Of a DNA stretch of 64,000 bases, positions 37,058-45,263 are shown in pieces (positions within the stretch are counted from its first letter, which is position 1; each line of letters begins with the position of its first letter). The stretch covers positions 62,001-126,000 of the forward strand of contig NZ_JAALGD010000011.1 of the NCBI RefSeq assembly GCF_011059135.1, given 5' to 3'. The notes beneath the pieces were generated by a model. It searched no databases. It worked only from the letters and a program-made list of their open reading frames with translations, and was not told the origin of the DNA. This stretch comes from Brevibacillus sp. SYP-B805. Its GTDB lineage: Bacteria > Bacillota > Bacilli > Brevibacillales > Brevibacillaceae. Made by a program: the position numbers and the translations under genes.

Positions 37058-37975
37058 ATGATTGAAAGGCAGAAAAAATACCTGCTGCAGTGCCAACTGC
37101 CGAGCGGAACGTTTCGGATGTCACCGCACAGTCCGAGCATCAATCCGTATTTCACCAACCTAGCCCTGCTGGCATTGGTCTCCTGCGGCGAGCTTTCCGC
37201 GGTCAAAAATCACCTGGATTGGTATCTGGCCCATGTGTCAGCGGACGGGTTCGTCAACGATTACCGCCTGGAAGACGGGAAGGAAATCGACACGGGGAAA
37301 GCCGACAGCGAGGACAGCTACCATGCCACCTATTTCACCCTGCTGGCCGCCTATCTGACAGAATCCGGGGACATCCCATGGTGCATCAGGAACCGGGACG
37401 TTCTTCGCACGCTCCTGTCCGCCCTGCTGTCGTTGCAGCAGCCCGATGGCCTTACCTGGGCAAAAAGGCGCTGGAAGGTAAAGTATCTGATGGACAATTG
37501 TGAGGCATACAAGGGATTGGCCGATGCGGCCTTTCTGTTCGGGGAAATCGGAGAAAAGGAAGCGGCACGGCTCGCCCATGAAGGGGCTCTTGCCTGCAGA
37601 AGGGGCATCGCCGCCACCTACGATCCCAAGCGAAAAACCTTCGCGGTCTATGATCGGTACTACCCCCGCTGGACCAAGTGGTATCCAGACGCCACCAGCC
37701 AGGCGTTTCCGGTCCTGTACGGGATCATCCCCCCGCAGAGCGGCGAGGCCATCCAGCTGTATGACCAATTGACGGCCAGCTTCCCCTGCTTTGATACCTT
37801 TCGCACCGGTGACCTGTATCCATGGATGATCATGGGAGAGTTTGCGCGGCTTATGGGAGATGAGGAGCGTGTCAGGCGGATGGTCAACACGGCGGCAGAC
37901 TTGTACATCTTTGGTCCCCGGGCCAAGTACTGGCTGATCCATGAAGCGGCCCGTTTTCTCAGGCTGCTTGACTAG
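37058..37975 (+). CDS. putative six-hairpin (alpha/alpha-toroid) glycosidase-like protein
   Basis: About 305 residues, cytoplasmic, helical throughout, with recurring aromatic/acidic turns: YHATYFTLLAAYL, PDGLTWAKRRWKVKYLMDNCEAYKG, YDRYYPRWTKWYPDATSQAFPVLYG and FRTGDLYPWMIMGEF. This looks like the alpha/alpha-toroid fold of unsaturated glycosyl hydrolases and related proteins, but I cannot name a family, and catalytic residues are not assignable. An ATG seven codons upstream is possible; the chosen ATG has AAAGGA 11 nt away. The palindromic repeat lies just ahead. Confidence 0.5.
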   Translation: MIERQKKYLLQCQLPSGTFRMSPHSPSINPYFTNLALLALVSCGELSAVKNHLDWYLAHVSADGFVNDYRLEDGKEIDTGKADSEDSYHATYFTLLAAYLTESGDIPWCIRNRDVLRTLLSALLSLQQPDGLTWAKRRWKVKYLMDNCEAYKGLADAAFLFGEIGEKEAARLAHEGALACRRGIAATYDPKRKTFAVYDRYYPRWTKWYPDATSQAFPVLYGIIPPQSGEAIQLYDQLTASFPCFDTFRTGDLYPWMIMGEFARLMGDEERVRRMVNTAADLYIFGPRAKYWLIHEAARFLRLLD

Positions 37976-38006
37976 CGCCGGAATCCGGGCGGCAGCATGG
38001 GTTTCC

Positions 38007-38171
38007 CTACTTCGGCTGGCGAAGTCCCAGCTTTTTCACGATGCTGAGGAAGAGCTGGTACGTGGCGTTCATCGGCTCGCCGGGTTTCAGCGATTTGCGG
38101 TAGGTGCCGTATTCTTCGTACAGCTCATCCAGGCATTCTTCGAGCAGTTCTTTCTCCTGTTTGGTCAACAT
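38007..38171 (-). CDS. 54-residue hypothetical protein
   Basis: The product reads MLTKQEKELLEECLDELYEEYG, then LKPGEPMNATYQLFLSIVKKLGLRQ. It is charged and mostly helical. No family recognised. AAGGACGGATCACGG precedes the ATG; a longer start nine codons upstream is less likely. It lies 23 nt downstream of the DUF1444 gene, probably in the same transcript. Confidence 0.55.
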   Translation of the reverse strand: MLTKQEKELLEECLDELYEEYGTYRKSLKPGEPMNATYQLFLSIVKKLGLRQPK

Positions 38172-38194
38172 CCGTGATCCGTCCTTTCTGCTTA

Positions 38195-39028
38195 TCATCC
38201 TTTATCCTTGTGCACGATCAGATAGGGCTCCAGCTGCCCCTTGTCGTACAGAAAGGGAAGCGGCGTGATGGGGATCGGTCCCTTGGCCGCAAAATCACTG
38301 GCCAGCCGCGCCAGCAGTTGGGCACCCGTGTTATCCTTCAAATCGGCCAGGATCAGCACATCCTGATGCGGGATCGCTACCCCCAGCATCTGTCCCGCCT
38401 TCTTCCGGTCATAATCGGCAAGCAGGTCGTCAAGCAGGACGCGGCTGGCCGCATAGCCGTCCCGCGGACTGATGAAGTGGATCAGGTGGGGGCCAACCTG
38501 CTGGGAGCGGACCGGAACCTCAAGCTTGCGGAGATTTTCCATGGCATGTGCATGGAGATGGTCGAGGGACCAGCCGGCTTCCGCAAGCATGGGATGATCG
38601 ATCAACAGATAACCGTCGCCATGATCGAAGGCGAACGCCACCACCGTCTCCGCCGTATGCGGCAGCGTCACGCATGCGGTCTCCCCGTCCTCCCGTCTCA
38701 CCGACGAGGGATGCCGCACCACGGGATATACCTGCCCTTCTTTTCCCGTCAACCGACGGCTGGCCATGAGTCCACGCACGCCGGCCACGACACGCTCCAC
38801 AAAGGCGTACAAGGCATCCCGCCGCTGTTCGGGATGGCGCAGCACCCGGTCGTACAGCGCCTCGAGGCTGAGCCGCTTCTCGAGGGGCTGTCCCCCGTCC
38901 TGCCGCGTCAGCACCAGGCCGTCCCCTTCCATCCGGCACAGCCATCCTGCAGGCAGCTCCCGGGTTAACAGTTCGCACACACGGCGCTGCACCGAAGAGC
39001 GGATGCGTGCCGTATCGTTTTCTGTCAT
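38195..39028 (-). CDS. DUF1444 family protein (YtpQ-like)
   Basis: A 277-residue cytoplasmic protein. LSLEALYDRVLRHPEQRRDALYAFVERVV, then VYPVVRHPSS and DGYAASRVLLDDLLADYDRKKAG, match the DUF1444/YtpQ family, which is widespread in Bacilli. Its function is unknown. The ATG start (MTENDTAR) follows GAAGGGGGTGAACGCG. It is followed closely by a 54-residue gene and preceded by the DUF3900 gene on the same strand (27 nt gap), so the three may form an operon. Confidence 0.75.
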   Translation of the reverse strand: MTENDTARIRSSVQRRVCELLTRELPAGWLCRMEGDGLVLTRQDGGQPLEKRLSLEALYDRVLRHPEQRRDALYAFVERVVAGVRGLMASRRLTGKEGQVYPVVRHPSSVRREDGETACVTLPHTAETVVAFAFDHGDGYLLIDHPMLAEAGWSLDHLHAHAMENLRKLEVPVRSQQVGPHLIHFISPRDGYAASRVLLDDLLADYDRKKAGQMLGVAIPHQDVLILADLKDNTGAQLLARLASDFAAKGPIPITPLPFLYDKGQLEPYLIVHKDKG

Positions 39029-39055
39029 CGCGTTCACCCCCTTCAATTCTTCGGA

Positions 39056-40159
39056 CTACCAGGGCGGCAGATCGTCCCCGTCCTGCTGCTGCATGCGGGG
39101 GTTCATGCCGCGCTCTCCCATCTCCGCCAGCAGCTCCTGCAGCGGCTTCGGCTTCAGGAACTCCACCGGCGAGACCCCCTTCTCGAACTGCAGGCTGTCC
39201 CCTTCCAGCAGCACGAGATAACGCCCGTTTGCCTTGGCGATGTGTACCCGCGAACCGTAATCGGAGAGCAGGGCGCGGATCTGCAGATGGTCAAGCCTGA
39301 ACCGCATCTCCACATCCGGCTGCCGCTCCGTGATGAGCTGCATCGCCTCCATCACGGTCTCATGCTCCCAGCGCTCGGACAGCTCCCGCTTCGGAGTGGC
39401 GGCCAGCGACTCGATGGCCTCCTCTTCCCGCAATCGCTCTTCCGTCGGTTCCGGATAGACCTGTTCCAGATGCTGCTTCGCAAGCGACACCACTTCCCGC
39501 GACACGATATCCGTCACGGTTTGCGGGTATTCGATGTATTTCAGGAACTCTTCAAAATAGCGGGCATGGGAAAATTGATGGATCTTGACGTGATACCAGT
39601 CCAGCATGCCGGGCTCAATCATGTGGGGATACAGGATCGATTTCATGTTTTTGGCGTTGATGGCCCTCTCCACATTGGCGATCAACGTGGTTTCATCCGT
39701 AATGACGGCCGTTTTCTGCTCAAAGTCGCATTTCAGGATAAACAGGAACCGGTCGTCGAAGCGCTCCAGCTTCGTTTTGACCACGAGCAGCACGCCGCTG
39801 CGCACCTGCGATGTGCGCAGATATGCCTGCACCAGCTCCAGGCTGACTTCTTTTCCTTGTTCCTTGCTTTCTGCGGCAAGCAGTTTGTTGAGCAGTGCGT
39901 AGTTGGGATTGGACTCGACGCCGTGCCCCTCCGCCACAACGAACTGTCCCAGCTTCGTCGGGCTTCCCTCGCTTTTGGGATTGGCCTCCACTTTCCGCTT
40001 GGCGATTTTCACGAACTCGCCGTCGAGAAACGGCCTCAGTTCGCTTCGCTGATATTCGTCGTGCGAGAGCGCCTTGGTCATACGGATGCGCTTGCTGCCG
40101 CTCTCTTCCGCTTCTTGTTCAATCACTGTAAAGACAAGCCATTCTATCGAAAAATGCAT
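39056..40159 (-). CDS. DUF3900-like protein
   Basis: A 367-residue cytoplasmic protein. Recognisable segments include YQRSELRPFLDGEFVKIAKRKVEANPKS, then FLFILKCDFEQKTAVITDETTLIANVE, AINAKNMKSILYPHM and HARYFEEFLKYIEYP. These are those I associate with the Bacilli DUF3900 family. The FILKCDFE and DETTL elements, with a patch of basic residues, give a look somewhat like nucleoid-associated NdpA proteins, but no relationship can be claimed. The ATG follows GAGGAGAAACAGCGCG. Function unknown. Confidence 0.65.
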   Translation of the reverse strand: MHFSIEWLVFTVIEQEAEESGSKRIRMTKALSHDEYQRSELRPFLDGEFVKIAKRKVEANPKSEGSPTKLGQFVVAEGHGVESNPNYALLNKLLAAESKEQGKEVSLELVQAYLRTSQVRSGVLLVVKTKLERFDDRFLFILKCDFEQKTAVITDETTLIANVERAINAKNMKSILYPHMIEPGMLDWYHVKIHQFSHARYFEEFLKYIEYPQTVTDIVSREVVSLAKQHLEQVYPEPTEERLREEEAIESLAATPKRELSERWEHETVMEAMQLITERQPDVEMRFRLDHLQIRALLSDYGSRVHIAKANGRYLVLLEGDSLQFEKGVSPVEFLKPKPLQELLAEMGERGMNPRMQQQDGDDLPPW

Positions 40160-40218
40160 CGCGCTGTTTCTCCTCGTCCGGTTTGAACGTCCTGATTATA
40201 TCAGAGCAGCGCGTCTCC

Positions 40219-40227
40219 TGCTATAAT
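40219..40227 (+). promoter_or_regulatory. extended -10 promoter of the kinase gene
   Basis: TGCTATAAT about 34 nt upstream of the TTG start; no good -35 hexamer. Confidence 0.5.
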
Positions 40228-40260
40228 GAACCAAGAGAAACGGACAGGAGGGTGCGAAGA

Positions 40261-41097
40261 TTGTGCTGGAAAAAGGGGAAAGCCTGGTTCCATCGCGTAT
40301 GGACCGACCGGCCCTATCCCCGCGGAACCAAACTGAAGGATTACCGCACGACCGCTGTGCTGGGGCTGGGCAGCTACGGCATTGCCTATTTGGCCGTCCA
40401 TGAGCCGACCGGCCGGGAGTTCGTGCTCAAACAGGTAAAGCCCAGCCTGCGCCGCTCGCCCAAAGGCCGGGACCTGCAGACCTATGAGATGAAGGTCCTG
40501 CAGGCGCTGGATCACCCGCAGATTCCCAAGGCCGTGGAACGCTTCGAGATCGGGAATGATTCCTTCCTCGTCATGACGTACCTGACGGGGACCACCCTGG
40601 AGGATTACTTGTTTGAACATCAGGCTACCTTCACGGAAAGGGAAGCGGTCGCGTTTTTGGCAGAGGTTGCCGACATCGTGCGCTACCTGCACCAGCGGCA
40701 GGTGATCCATCGGGACGTGCGCATTCCGAACGTGATCGTCCGGGAGGGGAAACCCTATCTGATCGACTTCGGCCTCGCCCGCTTTCTCGGAGACAAGGAC
40801 GCAGCCCTCCACGATACGCTGGATCAGTACCCGCCGGAAAAGCGGATCAAACGCCAGGTCGAGCCTGCAAGCGATCTGTATGCGCTCGGCCACTTTCTGT
40901 TGTTTCTGCTTTACTCGACGTATACCCCCCAACCGGGGCAGCCGGAGCGTCCCTGGGAAGAGGAGCTGGCCTTGTCGCCGGAGGTACGGAGGATGATCCG
41001 CAAGCTGCTGCAGATCGACCCGCCCTATCGGGATGTGGACCAGCTGCTTGCGGAGATCGACCGCTATCTGAGGAAGACGAAGAGCAGTTCAACGTAA
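40261..41097 (+). CDS. Ser/Thr protein kinase (Hanks type, cytosolic)
   Basis: A 278-residue kinase without membrane segments or PASTA repeats. The glycine loop is LGLGSYGIAYLAV (35-47), with the ATP-binding lysine Lys57 in FVLKQVK. The catalytic loop is HRDVRIPNV (His150, Arg151, Asp152, with Asn157), and the Mg-binding DFG follows at 169-171. The usual HRDxKxxN lysine is Arg154. The TTG start follows AGGAGGGTGCGAAGA; an upstream start lacks a ribosome site. It resembles the small YbdM-type kinases of Bacillus. It is monocistronic, ending in a bidirectional terminator. No cognate phosphatase lies next to it. Confidence 0.87.
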   Translation: MCWKKGKAWFHRVWTDRPYPRGTKLKDYRTTAVLGLGSYGIAYLAVHEPTGREFVLKQVKPSLRRSPKGRDLQTYEMKVLQALDHPQIPKAVERFEIGNDSFLVMTYLTGTTLEDYLFEHQATFTEREAVAFLAEVADIVRYLHQRQVIHRDVRIPNVIVREGKPYLIDFGLARFLGDKDAALHDTLDQYPPEKRIKRQVEPASDLYALGHFLLFLLYSTYTPQPGQPERPWEEELALSPEVRRMIRKLLQIDPPYRDVDQLLAEIDRYLRKTKSSST

Positions 41098-41119
41098 GGG
41101 TTGAAACTGCTCTTCTGTC
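41083..41119. terminator. bidirectional terminator between kinase and small gene
   Basis: GAAGAGCAGTTCAAC and GTTGAAACTGCTCTTC form a stem that overlaps the last kinase codons and ends 6 nt before the convergent gene stop. Confidence 0.7.
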
Positions 41120-41125
41120 ATCCTG

Positions 41126-41281
41126 CTATTCCGCTATGGGCTTCGTCTTCGCGTCATCCATCCGCTGCTGCAGTTCCTTTGCCTCGTCCCGCAGCGTTTC
41201 CCGTTCCTGTCGCGTCAAAGTTTCTCCGCCGACAAAGCCGTTCACCAGCAACTCTTCTTCGTCCAGACGATCTTTCCGCAT
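41126..41281 (-). CDS. 51-residue hypothetical protein
   Basis: The product is MRKDRLDEEELLVNGFVGG, then TLTRQERETLRDEAKELQQRMDD. Charged and helical, probably cytoplasmic. AGGAGGCTGATT precedes the ATG. No family recognised. It lies downstream of a DEAD-box helicase gene on the same strand, with a gap of about 80 nt. Confidence 0.6.
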   Translation of the reverse strand: MRKDRLDEEELLVNGFVGGETLTRQERETLRDEAKELQQRMDDAKTKPIAE

Positions 41282-41360
41282 AATCAGCCTCCTGGTGGGG
41301 GAAAAGAGATACGCTCTTTCCCTACTTTGTTCCAAAGAGGCCGTTCTTATGTATCGACGC

Positions 41361-42605
41361 TTACCGCTTCCGCATCCCGGAGCGCGTGCCATGGGGCGGC
41401 TTCGTTCCCCTGTCCGGCTTTCCGGCCGCTCCATTCGCTGCCGCTTTTCCGGGGGGTTTCTTTTTCCGTACGTCTGCCGGATCAACCAGCGCGCCATACG
41501 ACATCGCTTTTTCCACGATCGGGAGATTCAGGCGTTTGGAAAATTTTTCAAGAATAAAGCGTTCCCTCGGCTCAATGATGGAAAAGACGAGTCCGGCGGC
41601 CCCCATCCTTCCCGTCCGGCCGCTGCGGTGCACATATGCGTCCGCATCCGCCGCCGGATCGAAATGCACCACGCACTCCACACCCGGTATGTCAATCCCG
41701 CGAGCGGCCACGTCCGTTGCGATCAACACGGGGAATGCGCCAGCGCGGAACTGCTGCAGGGTATGGGCGCGCTCCTCCTTGCTCGCATCCCGGTGCAGGA
41801 GTCGGCATTCCAGATGATGATAGCGCAGCTTGGCGACGATCTCCTCCACCTTCTCCAGGGTGTTGACAAAGACGATGGCCGAGCGGGCATTGACCAGGCG
41901 CAGCAGACGCCGCAGCGTATCCACCTTCTTGCGTCCTTCCGAGACCAGGTAGAAGTGAAGCACCTTCATCCGGCTTGCCGGTGCTTCCGCGCGGATAATC
42001 ACGGGTTCTTTCACCAAAGGCTCGATCAGCGAGACGATCGACTCCGGCAGCGTCGCCGAAAAAAAGAGGCGCTGCGTGTCCCGCATCAAGCGCCGCAGCA
42101 CATCCCGCACCGCTGCAGCAAAGCCTTCATCCAGCAGGCGATCCGCTTCATCCACAACTACCGTCTTCACCGTATGGACCTTCACTTTGCGCTGCTCCAA
42201 CAGCTCTTTCAACCGGCCGGGCGTCGCGACCACGACGGCGGGCCGCGTTTTCAGCTTTTCCAGCTGGCGCTTCGGATCGACGCCGCCAATCAATGCCACC
42301 GCATGCAGCCCGGAAACGGCAAGCACGCGTTCGGCCTCCCGAAAGATCTGCATCGCAAGCTCATGGGTGGGAGCAAGAATGAGCCCTTGAATCTCCTTGC
42401 TTTCGGCATCCAGCCGGGCACACAATGGCAGCAGATATGCCAACGTCTTGCCCGATCCGGTCGGAGACTCCGCCAGCACATCTTTTCCTGCCAGGATGGG
42501 CGGAATGACGGCAGTCTGGACCGGTGTCGGGGTGACGATGTTCCGTTCGGTTAAATGCTCCACAAAGGAAGCGGGTATCTGCAACGCAGCAAATGAAGTA
42601 GCCAC
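41361..42605 (-). CDS. DEAD-box RNA helicase
   Basis: A 414-residue ATP-dependent RNA helicase. Q motif and motif I (PTPVQTAVIPPIL, ESPTGSGKT), Ib GGxDPKR, TPGR, DEAD in VVDEADRLLDEGF, SAT in FFSATLP, then motifs V (ATDVAARGIDIPG) and VI (HRSGRTGRMG) are all in order. A basic tail (about 380-414, PPGKAAANGAAGKPDRG) is probably disordered and RNA-binding. Motif I has ESPTGSGKT rather than the common AQTGSGKT. The GTG start follows AGGGAGGATCCTG. Such helicases act in ribosome assembly or cold adaptation. Confidence 0.9.
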   Translation of the reverse strand: MATSFAALQIPASFVEHLTERNIVTPTPVQTAVIPPILAGKDVLAESPTGSGKTLAYLLPLCARLDAESKEIQGLILAPTHELAMQIFREAERVLAVSGLHAVALIGGVDPKRQLEKLKTRPAVVVATPGRLKELLEQRKVKVHTVKTVVVDEADRLLDEGFAAAVRDVLRRLMRDTQRLFFSATLPESIVSLIEPLVKEPVIIRAEAPASRMKVLHFYLVSEGRKKVDTLRRLLRLVNARSAIVFVNTLEKVEEIVAKLRYHHLECRLLHRDASKEERAHTLQQFRAGAFPVLIATDVAARGIDIPGVECVVHFDPAADADAYVHRSGRTGRMGAAGLVFSIIEPRERFILEKFSKRLNLPIVEKAMSYGALVDPADVRKKKPPGKAAANGAAGKPDRGTKPPHGTRSGMRKR

Positions 42606-42714
42606 CAGGATCCTCCCTTACACATTCACGTACGGGATAGCTTACCATGTTTCCGCCCGGAAGAAAAGAGGCGAAATCCGCGAGGGACTCCGCCTGTTTT
42701 CGGCTCTGTCCGGC

Positions 42715-42858
42715 CTACCGGTTGTTGCTGTCGAGCCGTGTTTCCCTTGCCTCCATTTTGTCGTGGCGGTCCTTCTCCGTGCGCTGGTTCACCGTACCCG
42801 GAGGATTCGCCATGTATTCCTCCACCTGTTTCTGGAACTCCTTGTCAAATCCGCGCAT
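42715..42858 (-). CDS. 47-residue hypothetical protein
   Basis: The product is MRGFDKEFQKQVEEYMANPP, then GTVNQRTEKDRHDKMEARETRL. Very hydrophilic, no cysteines, probably unfolded or helical. AGGAGGTGAGCAGGCG precedes the ATG. No family recognised. It has a good ribosome site, which supports its reality. Confidence 0.6.
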   Translation of the reverse strand: MRGFDKEFQKQVEEYMANPPGTVNQRTEKDRHDKMEARETRLDSNNR

Positions 42859-42986
42859 CGCCTGCTCACCTCCTGCCCGTATTGTTCCCTCCCCTTTCCT
42901 TCCCATATTCCTCATCCGGACAGCGAAACTTTTGAAACGCTTGCTCGTCATAGATAAGAGAGAAAAAGGGTTGGAAGGGAAATACC

Positions 42987-44030
42987 ATGCAAACATTATC
43001 TCGCGTGAAGGCAGCAAACAGACGCAAAAAACGCCACCCGCTACGCTGGCTGAAACGGATCATACTGTACACCTGTCTATGGTTCCTTCTTCTCGCTGGA
43101 GCCGGCGGCGTATTTTTGTTCATGACGGACACCGGCTTTGAACTGCGGGAATGGGCCGCCGGCACGCTGCTGACGACCCAGCACGACTATTGGGCCCCCT
43201 ACACGTTTTTGCCGGAAGCCACGCTGAATGAATTGAAAAAAGAGATCAAAGAGCCCGTCATTGTCAATTCGGATCCGACAGCGGCCCGCACGAAACCGCT
43301 GCCGCCGCAGGAGCCGGAAAAGCCGCGGGAACTTGTGGAAATCGAAGAGATCAGCGTGGACAAGGGTACCTACAATTTCAGGGGAAAGATCATGTATATC
43401 CATGATCCGAACCGGGTCCATCTGGTCATCACCAAGCGAAAGGACCGCGGCGACCTGCTTGACGAGTTTGCCAAAACCTACAAGGCGATCGGCATCGTCA
43501 ACGCCAGCGGCTTCTATGATCCGGACGGGTATGGCAAGGGAAAAACGGCGTTTGGCCTGGTGATCCACGACGGCAAGATCCTGCAGAGCTATAATCCGAA
43601 AAGCGGTGAAACAGCCCTTGCCATCACCTATGACGGCAAGCTGATCACCGGCAGCTATACCGCCCAGCAGCTGATCAAGATGGGAGCCCGCGACGCCATG
43701 AGCTTCCGTCCCCAGCTGATCGTCAACGGCAAAAACCTGTTTGCCGACCGTCCCGCCAAAAGCTGGGGCATCCAGCCCCGAACAGCGGTGGGGCAGCAAG
43801 CGGACGGAACCATCGTCTTCGTGGTGATTGACGGCCGCCAGCCGGGACACTCGATCGGCGCCAGCATGACCGACCTGGCCAACCTGCTGGAAGAGAAAGG
43901 CGTGATCAACGCCATGGCCATGGACGGCGGCTCCAGTTCCCTGATGCTGTACAACGGCGAAGCGATTACGAAAACGGCCTGTCCATACTACCGGGGACGT
44001 TTTCTGCCCAACGCATGGGCCGTCTACTAA
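42987..44030 (+). CDS. membrane-anchored phosphodiester glycosidase-family protein (NAGPA)
   Basis: A 347-residue protein with an N-terminal membrane helix (RIILYTCLWFLLLAGAGGVFLFM) placing the rest outside the membrane. The C-terminal domain is of the phosphodiester glycosidase (NAGPA/DUF2233) type, with GIVNASGFYDP, PRTAVGQQADGTIVFVVIDGRQ and NAMAMDGGSSSLM. This family removes GlcNAc from phosphodiester-linked glycans and often acts on exopolysaccharides. The GRASP-like regulation or substrate is not visible. GGAAGGGAAATACC precedes the ATG. The hairpin after its stop is duplicated around a repeat element. Confidence 0.82.
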   Translation: MQTLSRVKAANRRKKRHPLRWLKRIILYTCLWFLLLAGAGGVFLFMTDTGFELREWAAGTLLTTQHDYWAPYTFLPEATLNELKKEIKEPVIVNSDPTAARTKPLPPQEPEKPRELVEIEEISVDKGTYNFRGKIMYIHDPNRVHLVITKRKDRGDLLDEFAKTYKAIGIVNASGFYDPDGYGKGKTAFGLVIHDGKILQSYNPKSGETALAITYDGKLITGSYTAQQLIKMGARDAMSFRPQLIVNGKNLFADRPAKSWGIQPRTAVGQQADGTIVFVVIDGRQPGHSIGASMTDLANLLEEKGVINAMAMDGGSSSLMLYNGEAITKTACPYYRGRFLPNAWAVY

Positions 44031-44037
44031 GGAGAAA

Positions 44038-44342
44038 GGCAGTACGCCAGTAACGTACTGCCTCAGACTGATGACAAACTTCTGTTTGGGGCATGGAGGA
44101 ATGGGGCCAAGCGAGCTCCTTTGACGACCGACTCAGCGGAGAAACAAAGACGCGGGATCCCAGGGGGCGTGAGTCTCACATCCCTGTGACGCCCAGATGT
44201 TGAGCTCCCTGCCCGCGTCGCGTTTCGGAGCGGACACGTAAAGCTTCCTCGCGGGGCGTCAAGAGAGCGAGCAGGAACCATTACCCATGATCCCACTTTG
44301 ACTGCATACTGAAGCAGTACGCCAGTGACGTACTGCCTTTTT
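44038..44342. mobile_element. 250-bp repeat element with inverted ends, flanked by a duplicated hairpin
   Basis: The core (44063-44312) ends in TCAGACTGATGACAAAC on the left and, on the opposite strand at the right, TCAGTATGCAGTCAAAG; these imperfect inverted ends share TCAG, TG and CAAA. It contains several short hairpins such as GGGCGT/ACGCCC and no ORF of note. It is bracketed by two near-identical hairpins, GGCAGTACG-CCAGTAA-CGTACTGCC (44038-44062) and AGCAGTACG-CCAGTGA-CGTACTGCC (44313-44337), the second followed by TTTTT. A second partial copy lies at 1-122. A non-autonomous mobile element is likely; a structured RNA is the alternative. Confidence 0.65.
44313..44342 (+). terminator. terminator of the phosphodiester glycosidase gene
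   Basis: AGCAGTACG-CCAGTGA-CGTACTGCC followed by TTTTT, now about 300 nt from the glycosidase stop. The matching hairpin right after that stop lacks a T tract. Confidence 0.65.
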
Positions 44343-45204
44343 AGATCGCAACCGTCTCGAAATGCTCCGGCTGAAAACGCTCCCGGTAACATTGTCCCGA
44401 CAGGATCAATTCATCCAGGCGGGTCCGCAGCAGCTGCTGATTCACCCCTTCCAGATAGAGGTTGATGAGCGCGGCCCGGGCCAGCTTGCGCAGCGTCCGC
44501 ACCTCTTTCTTCAGCTCACTCCCCATCATTTTCCCGCTGTGGACGATTTCCGAGCGGTGATTGTAGGAATGCTTGATAAAATCGGCCAGCCTTTGCCGCT
44601 GTGCGAACGAATCGGCGAAATAGTACGCGATGCGGTACCGGAGCTTGTACATGATCTCCCCCTTTTTGCCGTCAGGCACGAAAAGCGACTCCAACGCAAT
44701 CCACAGATCAAGCAAGCGGTCTTCCCAGCTTTCCTTCTCCAGGGAGAGCATGTACCGGCTATACGCCAATTGCGGAAACTGCCCCTTATGGCGGAACAAT
44801 CGTTCAAAGGTCGCTCGCGTTCTGCCTTGGAACACCAGCGGGCTGCCTTCCAGAGACCGCTTCAGGTAGGTGATCCCGTAGGCGGGCTGCTCGCTGGTGA
44901 CCACATACGGAATGGAACAGATCCCGTCTTCGGCGGCCAGATTTAATTTGTGTTCAATCTCCTCAATCCATGGGCGGTCTTCCGTCACCTTCATCCGAGG
45001 GTATTCGGCAAACAGGAACAAACTGTTCGGGCTCACCTTCTTATCGAAGAAAAAGCGGTTCTCGTTCATCTCATTGCGCAGGTAACGCGCCGTCACCTCG
45101 TAGAGGCGATGGTTGCCGGAGACCAGCACGAACGGCTTGTCCAACTCGATGGCAACCGGTTCCGCCGTCACCGAATTAAAGACCGGAGCAATCAAGTGCG
45201 GCAT
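44341..45204 (-). CDS. HEPN-like (Apea-type) protein
   Basis: A 287-residue soluble protein. The C-terminal part (about 160-275) is helical and reads WEDRLLDLWIALESLFVP, KGEIMYKLRYRIAYYFAD, then HSYNHRSEIVHSGK, with an R-x4-H pair (Arg217, His222). This order and motif resemble Apea-like HEPN domains, whose R-x4-6-H residues form an RNase site in toxin and defence proteins. The N-terminal 150 residues are of unknown type. GAGGAGAGGAAGC precedes the ATG. No antitoxin partner is adjacent. It lies next to the complete repeat element. Function is inferred from the motif only. Confidence 0.6.
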   Translation of the reverse strand: MPHLIAPVFNSVTAEPVAIELDKPFVLVSGNHRLYEVTARYLRNEMNENRFFFDKKVSPNSLFLFAEYPRMKVTEDRPWIEEIEHKLNLAAEDGICSIPYVVTSEQPAYGITYLKRSLEGSPLVFQGRTRATFERLFRHKGQFPQLAYSRYMLSLEKESWEDRLLDLWIALESLFVPDGKKGEIMYKLRYRIAYYFADSFAQRQRLADFIKHSYNHRSEIVHSGKMMGSELKKEVRTLRKLARAALINLYLEGVNQQLLRTRLDELILSGQCYRERFQPEHFETVAI

Positions 45205-45263
45205 GCTTCCTCTCCTCTGCCCGTTAGGTTACATAACATATATTATGGTACCTGAAGCTCCTT

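Noticed and set aside
41126..42858. Toxin-antitoxin pair from the small genes around the helicase
   Set aside because: The small genes are not adjacent to one another and show no toxin or antitoxin motif.
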